DNA of 29,357 nucleotides from DATLGB01 sp035540675 (GTDB taxonomy: Bacteria > Actinomycetota > Thermoleophilia > Solirubrobacterales > Solirubrobacteraceae). A program made the position numbers and the translations under genes. The stretch spans positions 1 to 29,357 of the forward strand of contig DATLGB010000063.1 in NCBI GenBank assembly GCA_035540675.1, in the 5' to 3' direction. Each line of letters opens with the position of its first letter. Position 1 is the stretch's first letter. The notes under the pieces were generated by a model that saw only the letters and a list, made by a program, of their open reading frames with translations, was not told where the DNA came from and did no database searches. Positions 12,803 to 21,500 of this stretch are shown in pieces.

Positions 12803-13905
12803 GCCAGCGCGCGCTCGAGCCGGTAGGCCAGCGCCTCGAGCGCCAGCTCCTCGGACACGTTGAGCGCCAGGCGCGCCCGGGTGTCGTCGACCAGCTCGAC
12901 CGCCTCGCGCAGCGCCGCCGGCCGGCGTCCCTGCGCGTCCTGCGCGAGCACCGTCCCACGATCCGCGTTGTGCGCCAGGTCGGGAGCGCCGGACGCCACG
13001 CAGGCCAGGTCGCGGTACCACAGGCCCGCGAGCTGGAGCGCGTGCTCGATCGCCTCGGTCCGCGCGCGGCGCTCGGCGCGCTTGATGCGCTCGTCGTAGT
13101 CGGAGCTGCGCCGCCGGCGCTCCTTGGTCGGGACGAACTCGAGCTCCTCGTCCCGCGCGCGCTCGAGCTCGGCGCGCGCGACCGCCGCGCGCTCGCCCCC
13201 CGCCGCCAGCAGCGCGTGCCACGGCTTCTCGCGCGCCGCGGTGCCGTGCAGCGAGGCGCGGGCGAGCTTCTCGGCCGACGCCCGCAGCGCCTCCCCCGCC
13301 GGGCCCGCCAGCAGCCGCGCGCGGTCGCCGTCGCCGAGCGACAGGCGCGCGCACGCGAGCGCGCGCGGGGGCTCGACGCCCTCGGCCTCGAGCCGCTCGG
13401 CCAGCACCGCCGCCGGCACCGCGTCGAAGCGGACCGGCTGGCAGCGCGAGCTGATCGTGGGCAGCACCTGCGAGGGCCGGTCGGTGAGCAGCAGCAGGAC
13501 GACGTACTCCGGCGGCTCCTCGAGCGTCTTGAGCAGCGTGTTGGCGGCCTCGTCGTTCATCGTGTCGACGCGCTCGAGCACGAACACGCGCCGGCGCGCC
13601 TCGAACGGCGTGTGCGCGGCGGCGGCCACGACGGCCTGGTCGACGTCGGGGCGGCGCATCTCGTGGGCGCCGCTCGGAGTCACCCACGTCAGGTCCGGAT
13701 GGGCGCCGCTGTGGACGCGCGCGCGGGCGCCCTCCGGCTCGGGCGCGCCCTCGGCCAGCAGCTCGGCGGCGAACGCGCGCGCCGCCGCCCGCTTGCCGGA
13801 GCCGGCCGGCCCCTGCAGCAGGTAGGCGTGGCTCAGAGCGCCACCGAGCGCCGAGCCCAGCACGGCCGACGCGTGCGGATGGGCGACGAGGTCGGGCAGG
13901 CGCAC
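12799..13905 (-). CDS. holB: DNA polymerase III delta' subunit (clamp loader)
   Basis: This 368-residue protein matches the delta' subunit of the sliding-clamp loader. Its AAA+ module has a P-loop-like GPAGSGKR (32-39), a Walker B-like segment FVLERVDTMNDEAANTLLK (108-126) and the SRC motif (153-155), followed by the helical collar domain. Arg39 replaces the Thr/Ser that normally follows the P-loop lysine, so ATP hydrolysis is doubtful, as in other delta' proteins. The four-cysteine zinc module normally between the P-loop and the HPD motif is absent; the corresponding region (51-69) has no cysteine. The start is GTG 13905, with TAGACT on the minus strand just upstream and no Shine-Dalgarno sequence. 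It is divergent from tmk with only 29 bp between them and is coupled to fdhD downstream. Confidence 0.88.
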   Translation of the reverse strand: MRLPDLVAHPHASAVLGSALGGALSHAYLLQGPAGSGKRAAARAFAAELLAEGAPEPEGARARVHSGAHPDLTWVTPSGAHEMRRPDVDQAVVAAAAHTPFEARRRVFVLERVDTMNDEAANTLLKTLEEPPEYVVLLLLTDRPSQVLPTISSRCQPVRFDAVPAAVLAERLEAEGVEPPRALACARLSLGDGDRARLLAGPAGEALRASAEKLARASLHGTAAREKPWHALLAAGGERAAVARAELERARDEELEFVPTKERRRRSSDYDERIKRAERRARTEAIEHALQLAGLWYRDLACVASGAPDLAHNADRGTVLAQDAQGRRPAALREAVELVDDTRARLALNVSEELALEALAYRLERALA

Positions 13906-13912
13906 CCGCCGC

Positions 13913-13918
13913 AGTCTA
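13913..13918 (-). promoter_or_regulatory. Probable -10 (TAGACT) for holB-fdhD
   Basis: TAGACT on the minus strand ends 7 nt before the holB GTG. It lies 2 bp from the oppositely oriented tmk -10. Confidence 0.5.
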
Positions 13919-13920
13919 GG

Positions 13921-13926
13921 TAGCCT
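13921..13926 (+). promoter_or_regulatory. Probable -10 (TAGCCT) for tmk
   Basis: TAGCCT ends 8 nt before the tmk ATG and no Shine-Dalgarno sequence is present. It is back-to-back with the holB -10, so the two promoters should compete for RNA polymerase. Confidence 0.45.
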
Positions 13927-13934
13927 CGCGGCCG

Positions 13935-14513
13935 ATGCCGGGGCGCCTGATCACCGTCGAGGGGCTCGACGGCGCCGGCAAGACGACCCTGGCGACGGCG
14001 CTCGCCCAGCAGCTGGGGGCGACGGCGCTGCGCGAGCCGGGCGGCGTCGAGATCGCCGAGCGCATCCGCGAGATCGTCAAGGGCTCCGAGTGCGACGCGC
14101 GCGCGGAGGCGCTGCTGTTCGCGGCCGCCCGCGCGCAGCTCGTGGCCGAGGCGCTGCGGCCGCGGCTGGATGCCGGTGAGACGGTCGTGCTCGACCGCTT
14201 CGTCGACTCGTCACTGGCCTACCAGGGCGCCGGCCGCGGCCTCGGGCTCGACGCGGTCCGCGCGATCAACGCGTTCGCCACCGGCGGGCTCGCGCCCGAC
14301 GTCACGCTGTACCTGCGGATCGAGCCCGAGCGCGGCCTCGACCGCGTGGGCGGGCGCGGCGCCGGGGACCGCTTCGAGTCGCTCGAGCTGCTGCGGCGGG
14401 TGGCCGCCGCCTACGACGAGCTCGCCGCCGCCGAGCCGGAGCGCTTCGTCGTGCTCGACGCCGCGCAGCCGCCCCAGGTCGTGCTCGACGCGGCGCTTCA
14501 GGCGCTGGCGTAG
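13935..14513 (+). CDS. tmk: Thymidylate kinase
   Basis: This 192-residue cytosolic enzyme phosphorylates dTMP to dTDP in dTTP synthesis. Visible motifs are the P-loop EGLDGAGKTT (9-18), REPGG (33-37), the DRF motif with Asp87-Arg88 followed by DSSLAYQG, and a LID-region RGAGDRFE typical of bacterial thymidylate kinases. The length is slightly short of the usual 205-215 residues but no motif is missing. ATG 13935 is the only start that leaves room for the P-loop, and it sits 8 nt behind TAGCCT. In many bacteria tmk and holB are neighbours on one strand; here they are divergent. The 3' end overlaps the convergent galE by 16 bp. Confidence 0.95.
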   Translation: MPGRLITVEGLDGAGKTTLATALAQQLGATALREPGGVEIAERIREIVKGSECDARAEALLFAAARAQLVAEALRPRLDAGETVVLDRFVDSSLAYQGAGRGLGLDAVRAINAFATGGLAPDVTLYLRIEPERGLDRVGGRGAGDRFESLELLRRVAAAYDELAAAEPERFVVLDAAQPPQVVLDAALQALA

Positions 14514-15475
14514 CCGTCCGGGTGCGCCTGAAACCAGTCCCAGGCGTCGGCGATCATCGTCTCGAGGTCGCGGCGCGGCGTCCAGCCGAGCACCTCGCGG
14601 ACGCGCTCGGACGCCGCCACCAGGCGCGGCGGGTCGCCCGGCCGGCGCGGCTCCTCGACCACCGGGATCTCGCGGCCGGTCACCCGCCGCGCCGCGTCGA
14701 TGACCTCGCGCACGGAGTAGCCCGTGCCCGTGCCGAGGTTGAGGATCTCGTGGCGTCCGGGGCGGATCGCGTCGAGCGCCAGGATGTGCGCCTCGCCGAG
14801 GTCCTCGACGTGGATGTAGTCGCGCACGGCCGTCCCGTCCTCGGTCGGGTAGTCCGTCCCGAAGATCGAGACGTGCGGCCGCCGCCCGGCCGCCGCGCGC
14901 AACACGAGCGGGATCAGGTGCGTCTCGGGCTCGTGGTCCTCGCCCTGGGGCCCGCTGGCGCCCGCGACGTTGAAGTAGCGCAGGGAGACGGCGCCGAGCG
15001 CGTGGGCGCGGCACTCGTCGGCGATCATGCGGTCGACGGCGAGCTTGGAGTTGCCGTAGGCGTTGACCGGGTCCGGCGGCGTGTCCTCGCCGATCGGGAC
15101 GACGTCCGGCTCGCCGTAGGTGGCGCAGGTCGACGAGAAGACGAGTCGCCTGACGCCGCCGTTGCGCATCGCGTCGAGCAGGTTCAGCGACGCGACGACG
15201 TTGCCGCGCCAGTAGCGCTCCGGGTGCTCGACCGACTCGGCGACGAGGGCGAGCGCGGCGAAGTGCAGCACCCCGTCGAAGCCGCCGGCGAGCGCGTCGC
15301 GCGTCGCGCCGAGGTCGAGCAGGTCGACTTCGAGCAGCTCGGCGCCGTCGGGCACCGCGGCGCGGTGGCCGCGGTAGAGGGAGTCGAGCACGGCGACCTC
15401 GTGGCCGGCGCGGAGCAGCTGGGCGGCGACGACGCTGCCGATGTAGCCGGCGCCGCCGGTGACGAGGAGCCTCAT
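14498..15475 (-). CDS. galE: UDP-glucose 4-epimerase (extended SDR)
   Basis: A 325-residue NAD-dependent epimerase that interconverts UDP-glucose and UDP-galactose (or N-acetyl forms). The NAD-binding motif is GGAGYIG (7-13). The catalytic residues are Thr116 in FSSTCATYGEP and the YxxxK pair Tyr140/Lys144 in AYGNSK. Later family segments include SLRYFNVAGA, RDYIHVEDL and NLGTGTGYSV. ATG 15475 is chosen because the nucleotide-binding strand begins at once; TATCCT on the minus strand ends 10 nt upstream. Substrate preference cannot be read reliably. Its closeness to flippase and ligase genes suggests it supplies a sugar nucleotide for a surface glycan. Confidence 0.93.
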   Translation of the reverse strand: MRLLVTGGAGYIGSVVAAQLLRAGHEVAVLDSLYRGHRAAVPDGAELLEVDLLDLGATRDALAGGFDGVLHFAALALVAESVEHPERYWRGNVVASLNLLDAMRNGGVRRLVFSSTCATYGEPDVVPIGEDTPPDPVNAYGNSKLAVDRMIADECRAHALGAVSLRYFNVAGASGPQGEDHEPETHLIPLVLRAAAGRRPHVSIFGTDYPTEDGTAVRDYIHVEDLGEAHILALDAIRPGRHEILNLGTGTGYSVREVIDAARRVTGREIPVVEEPRRPGDPPRLVAASERVREVLGWTPRRDLETMIADAWDWFQAHPDGYASA

Positions 15476-15485
15476 GGGGCCGGGC

Positions 15486-15491
15486 AGGATA
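15486..15491 (-). promoter_or_regulatory. Probable -10 (TATCCT) for galE
   Basis: TATCCT on the minus strand ends 10 nt before the galE ATG and is identical to the proposed tRNA-Thr -10. No Shine-Dalgarno sequence is seen. Confidence 0.45.
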
Positions 15492-15519
15492 CGCGGGTCC
15501 CGCGCGCCAGACCGCGACC

Positions 15520-15525
15520 TAAACT
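15520..15525 (+). promoter_or_regulatory. Probable -10 (TAAACT) for the giant coiled-coil gene
   Basis: TAAACT ends 10 nt before an ATG at 15536 that opens a five-codon minicistron, and 24 nt before the GTG of the large gene. The spacing fits leaderless initiation on the minicistron. Confidence 0.45.
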
Positions 15526-15535
15526 TCGACCGCTG

Positions 15536-15553
15536 ATGAGGGCGCAGCCGTGA
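15536..15553 (+). other. Possible five-codon minicistron overlapping the next start codon
   Basis: ATG AGG GCG CAG CCG TGA: its TGA overlaps the GTG start of the giant coiled-coil gene as GTGA. Ribosomes ending here could re-initiate on the GTG. It may be coincidence. Confidence 0.3.
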
Positions 15554-18500
15554 GCCTCGGGTTCGAGGTCGAGCGCTTCGAGCGCGTCGACGCGTCGCCG
15601 GGGACGGCGCTGCTGCGCCTGCACGGCCGCTTCGACGACGCGCCCGGCGGCACCCCCGAGCTCGTGGTCGACGACGGCCGCGGCGTGCGGCGCGTGGCGC
15701 CGCTGCCCGATCCGGCCGGGGGCGCACCGGGAGCAGGCGAGTGGCGCGCGGCGTTCCCGGTGCCCGCCGAGCTGCTCGACAGCGGCCGTGTCGCGTTCGC
15801 CCTCAGCGGCGGCGGCGGCATCGTCGACCTCCCGCGCCCGGGCGGCCGCCGGTCGCTTGCGCCGCTGCCGCCGCGGCCGCGCCGCGGCCCGGTCGAGGCG
15901 CCGGCCCGCCGCCGCGCCGACGTCGACGCCGAGTGGCTCGAGCGCCAGGCGCGCGAGGGCGCGGCCCTGCGCAGGGACGCGGAGCGCTTCGAGCGCGAGC
16001 GCGACGAGGCGATCCGGTCGGCCGCCGCGCTGCGCGAGCGCCAGGAGCTGGCCGACCGCGAGGCGCGCGCCGCCGCCGAGCGGGCCGCTGCGGCCGAGGG
16101 CGCCGCGGCCGACCTGCGCAGCGAGGTCGAGCGGCTCTCGCGGGAGCGCTCGGAGGCGGCGGCCGCCGCGGCCGAGGCGAACCAGGCGGCGGCAGCGCTG
16201 CAGCGCGAGCTCGAGGACCTCGCCGGCGAGCGGCGCCGGACGGTCGACGAGCTCGAGCGCCGCCTGCGCGAGGAGTCGGAGCAGCGGCGCGAGGAGCAGT
16301 CGCGCGCCGCCGCCGAGCGCGAGGCGCGGGAGGCGGCCGAGCGCGCGGCCGCCGAGGCGCGGCGAGCGGCCGAGGAGGCCGAGGCGGGCGGGGTCGCGCA
16401 GCGCGACACCCTGGAGGCAGCGGCCGCCGAGGCTCAGGAGCGGGCACGCGCGGAGATCGAGATGGCGCTGGCGGCGGCGCGCGAGGCCGTCGAGCGCGAG
16501 CAGGACACGGCGGCGCGGCTGCGCCAGCTGGAGGCGGCGCGCGACGAGGCGCTGCGGCGCGCGGAGGCGGCGGAGGCGCGGGAGCGCGAGGTGGCCGGCC
16601 GCGCCGAAGCGGCCGAGTCGGAGGCGCGCGCGGCGGAGACCCGCGCGACGGAGGCGGAGGCGACCGCGCAGGCGGCCGAACGGCGCGCGCGGGCCGGCGA
16701 GTCCGCGGCCACGTCGGCCCAGGCGCGCGTCGACGCCGCCGAGGCCGCGGCGGCGGAGGCCGCCGAGGCGCGCACGGCAGCGGAGGCGCGGGCGGCCGAG
16801 GCGGAGAGGGCCCGCGACGCCGCCGCCGAGGCGCGCGCTCGGGCCGAGGCCGCGGCCGCCGCGCGCGGACGCGAGGCGGCGGAGGCGGCTGAGCGGGTCG
16901 AGGCGCTGCAGCGCGAGCGGGCGGAGACGGCCGAGCGGCTGCGCGCCGCACAGGCGGAGCTGCGGCGCGCGGAGCAGCGGGTCGGCGAGCTCGAGGGCGA
17001 GGTCGCGACATCGGCCGATCGCGCCCAGTCGGCCGCCGCGCGCGTCGAGGAGCTCGACGCGAGACTCGCCGGGGCGGCGGAGGCGGAGCGGGCCGCCCGC
17101 CGCCGCGCCGACCGCGCGGACGCCGAGGCGGCGCTCGCCGCGACGCGGGCCACGGACGCGGATGCCGAGCGCGACGAGGCGCTGGCCGAGGCGGAGGCGG
17201 CCGCCGCGCGCGAGCGGGAGGCGCGGGCGCGCGGCGAGGCGGCCGACACCGCCCGCGAGGCCGCCGAACGCGCCGCCGAGGAGGCGCAGGCAGCGGCCGA
17301 GGCCGCCCGGGCGGAGGCGGCGGCGCTGCGCGAGCGCGCCGACGGCGACCGCGCGGCCCGCGCGGCGGCCGAACGCGAGCGCGACGAGCTGCGCGCGCTG
17401 CTCGACGCCGAAGGCGAGCGGGCGACGGCGGCGGCCGAGCAGGTCCAGCAGAGCGTCGCGCAGGCGGAGACGGCCCGCGCCGAGCGCGATCGCGCGGCCG
17501 CGGAGCTCGAACAGGCGCGCGCCGAGAGCGACCGGCTGACGACGGAGCTCGCAGCGACGCGCCAGGAGCTCGCGGCGCGCGAGGAGGCGCTCGCCGGTGC
17601 CCGCGGCGACGCCGCCGATCTGCACGAGCGGTTGACGGCAGCGGAGGCGACGGCGGCCGAGGTCGAGTCGCTGCGCGAGCGCCTGGCCGAGGCCGACGCG
17701 CTGGCCGACCAGCTCGTGGCGCTGGGGGCGCGGCTGGCAGAGACCGAGGCCGTCGCCGCCGAGGTCGAGCCGCTGCGCACCAGCCTGGCGGAGGCGCAGG
17801 CGCGGGCCGACCAGGTCGAGTCGCTGCGCGCGCGGGTGGCGGAGCTCGAGCCGGTCGCGGCCGAGGTCGAGTCGCTGCGCGAGCGCCTCGCCGAGGCGGA
17901 CGCCCTCGCCGGCGAGCTGAGCGCGCTCCGCACTCGTCTGGCCGAAGCCGAGGCGGCAGCCGAAGAGCTCGAGCCGCTGCGCGCGCGGGTGGCCGAGCTC
18001 GAGGGCGTTGCCGCCGACGCGCGCGAGAACGTCTCGACCCTGCGCCACGACCTCGCGCAGCGCGAGGCCGACCTCGTCGCCGGCCGCCGCGAAGCGGACG
18101 ACCTGCATGCCCGGCTCGAGGCGGCGGAGGCCGCGGCCGCGGAGCTCGAGGCGCTGCGAGAGCGCGCCGACGAAGCTGACGCGCTGCGCGCGCGGGTGGC
18201 GGAGCTCGAGCCGGTCGCCGCCGAGGTCGACACCCTGCGCGAGTCCCTGGCCGAGGCCGACGCGCTCGCCGACCAGCTCGTCGCGCTCGGGGCCCGCCTG
18301 GCCGAAGCTGAGGCGGCCGCCGAAGAGCTCGAGCCGCTGCGCGCGCGCGTCGCCGAGCTCGAGGGCGCCACCGAGGAGGTCCGCGAGCTGCGCGCCCGGC
18401 TCGCGCGCGCCGAAGCCGACGCCGAGCGCGCCGCCGCCGCGCTCGACGCCGCCGAGCAGGAGCGCGACGAGCGCGGCGCGGCCCTGGACGACGCGCGCGA

Positions 18501-21500
18501 GGACCTCACGAGCCTGCGCCGCGACCTCGAGCAGCGCGAGGAGGACGTGGCCGCCGCGTGGCGCGAGGTCGAGGACCTGCGCACCCGGATCGCCGAGCTC
18601 GAGCCGCTCGCCGCCGAAGTCGAGCCGCTGCGGGAGCAGCTCGCCGAAGCCGACGGCCTCGCGGAGCAGGTCGTCGCGCTCGGCGTGCGCCTGGCGGAGG
18701 CCGAAGCCGCGGCCGCCGAAGTCGAACCGCTGCGCGAGCGGGTCGCCGAGCTCGAGCCGCTCGCCGCCGAAGTCGAGTCCCTGCGGGAGCAGCTCGCGGA
18801 GGCGGACGGCCTCGCCGACCAGGTCGTAGCCCTCGGCGCTCGCCTGGCGGAGGCCGAAGCGGCGGCCGCCGAAGTCGAGCCGCTGCGCGCGCGGCTGCGC
18901 GAAGCCGAAGCTCGCGCCGGCGACGCGGAAGCTCTGCAGGCGCGGGTCGCCGAGCTCGAGCCGCTCGCCGCCGAAGTCGAGTCGCTGCGCGAGCAGCTCG
19001 CCGAGGCGGACGCCCTCGCCGACCAGGCCGCCGCCCTCGGCGCCCGGCTCGCCGAAGCGGAAGCGGCGGCCGCCGAAGTCGAGCCGCTGCGCGCGCAGCT
19101 CCGTGAGGCCGAAGCCCGCGCCGGCGACGCGGAAGCGCTGCGCGAGCGGGTCGCCGAGCTCGAGCCGCTCGCGGCCGAAGTCGAGTCGCTGCGGGAGCAG
19201 CTCGCCGAGGCCGACGGCCTGGCCGACCAGGTCGTCGCGCTCGGCGCCCGGCTCGTCGAAGCGGAAGCGGCGGCCGCCGAAGTCGAACCGCTGCGCGCGC
19301 GGCTGCTCGAAGCGGAGGCGCGCACCGGCGACGCGGAAGCGCTGCGTGAGCGGGTCGCCGAGATCGAGCCGCTCGCCGCCGAAGTCGAGGCGCTGCGTGC
19401 CGAGCTTGCCGAGGCCGAAGGCCTCGCCGACCAGGCCGCCGCGCTCGGCGCCCGGCTCGCCGAAGCGGAAGCGGCGGCCGCCGAAGTCGAACCGCTGCGC
19501 GCGCGGCTGCTCGAAGCGGAGGCGCGCGCCGGCGACGCCGACGCCCTGCGCGAGCGGGTCGCAGAGCTCGAGCCGCTAGCCGCCGAAGTCGAGCCCCTGC
19601 GCGATCGCCTGCGCGAAGCCGAAGCCCGCGCCGAGGACGCCGAAGCTCTACAGGCGCGGGTGGCCGAGCTCGAGCCCGTCGCCGCCGAAGTCGATTCGCT
19701 GCGCGAGCGCCTCGCCGGCGCGGAAGGGCTTGCCGACCAACTCGTCGCGCTCGGCGCCCGCTTGGCCGAAGCCGAATCGGCGGCTGCTGAAGTCGAGCCG
19801 CTGCGCGCGCGGCTGCGTGAGGCGGAGGCGAGAACCGACGAAGCCGACGCCCTGCGCGAGCGCGTCGCCGAACTCGAGCCCGTCGCCGCCGAAGCCGAGC
19901 CGCTGCGCGCCCGCCTCCGCGAGGCCGAAGCGCGCGCCGACGAAACCGACGTCCTCAGCGCGCGCCTGGCCGAGCTCGAGCCCGTCGCGGCCGAAGTCGA
20001 GCCACTGCGCGTCCGCCTCCGCGAAGCGGAAGCGCGCGCCGGCGACGCCGAGACCCTGCGGGCGCGGATCTCCGAGCTCGAGCCGCTCGCCGCCGAGGTC
20101 GAAACGCTGCGCGAGCGCCTCGCCGAGGCGGAGGGCCTTGCCGACCAGCTCGTGGCGCTCGGCGCGCGACTGGCCCAGGCCGAGTCGGCGGCCGCCGAGG
20201 TCGAGCCGCTGCGCGCGCGCGTCACCGAGCTCGCGACGGTCGCCGACGAGGCCCGCGAGCTGCGCGCCCGCCTCGCCCGCGCCGAAGCCGACGCCGAGCG
20301 CGCTGCCGCCGCGCTCGAGGCCGCCGAGCAGGAGCGCGACGAGCGCGGCGCCGCGCTCGACGAGGCGCGGGAGGACCTCGCCAGCCTGCGCCGCGACTTC
20401 GAGCAGCGCGAGGAGGACGTCGCCGCCGTCTGGGGCGAGGTCGCCGACCTGCGCGCCCAGCTGGCGGCGGTCGAGGCCGGGCGCGACGAGCTGAGCGCGG
20501 CGGTGCAGGCAGCGCAGGCGCAGGCACGCGAGGGCGAGGACGAGGTCGCCCGGCTGCGCGCGGAGGCCGAGGCCCGAGCGGCGGCGGCCCGGTCGGCGGC
20601 CGGCGAGGTGTCAGAGCTGCGCGCGCAGCTCGAGGAGCGGGCGGCGGCGGCGGCCGGCGCGGAGGCCGACCTCGAGCGGCTGCGGGCCGAGCACGACGAG
20701 CGCGAGCGGCGCCTCGACGCGGCGCTCGCCGACATCGCCGCGCACCAGGCCGCCGCGGCGGACCTGAAGGCGCGGCTGGAGGCCGTCGAGGCCGAGCGCG
20801 AGGAGCGCGTGGCGGCGCTCGAGGCCGCCCGCGGCGCCTCCGACGCCGAGACCGCGGAGCTGCGCGCGCAGCTCGCGCAGCGGACGGCCGCGCTCGAGGC
20901 CGTGGAGTCGGAGCTCGCATGGCTGCGCGGCCGCGCGGACGAGCTCGACGTCGCGCGCGCGGACGCCGCCGCCCGCGTCGACGACGCCGCCACCGCGCGC
21001 CGCGAACTCGAGGGCCGGCTCGACGAGCGCGCGGAGGAGGTCCGTGCTGCGGAGGCCGAGGCGGCCGCGCTCGCATCGCGCCTCGCGCAGCGCGAGGGCG
21101 AGCTGAGCGAGCGCCGCGCCGAGGCCGAGCTCCTGCGCGAGCAGCTGGAGGAGCGCGCCGCGGAGGTCGCCCGGCTGCGCCAGGCCGCGGCCGAGGCCGC
21201 CGCCGAGCGCGACCGCCTCCAGACGCAGGTGGACGCGCTGGCGGCCGGCGAAGCCGACGCGGCGCGCGACCTCGCCGCCCGCGATCAGGGTCTCGCAGCG
21301 GCCGATGAGGATGCCGCCCGCCTGCGCGCCGAGCTCGACGAGCGCACGCGTGCCGCCGCCGCCGCGCAGGCCGAGCTCGACCGCGTGCGAGCCGAGCTCG
21401 AGGAGCGTGCCGCCGACGGGTCGCCCGACCGGCGGCTGCAGCAGCTCGCCGCCGCGCTCGACGCCGAGCGCGAGCGGGTGGCCGACACGGAGGCGATCGC

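Noticed and set aside
17653..20292. The regularly spaced repeats as a CRISPR array
   Set aside because: The repeats are contiguous and in frame, without unique spacers, and encode a continuous coiled coil.
16434..20993. A 1519-codon open frame antisense to the giant coiled-coil gene (and others at 15472-18108 and 15803-17011)
   Set aside because: It arises because GC-rich Ala/Glu/Arg codons rarely give stops on the other strand. Its translation is low-complexity Ser/Ala/Arg, while the plus strand encodes a regular coiled coil with a membrane anchor.
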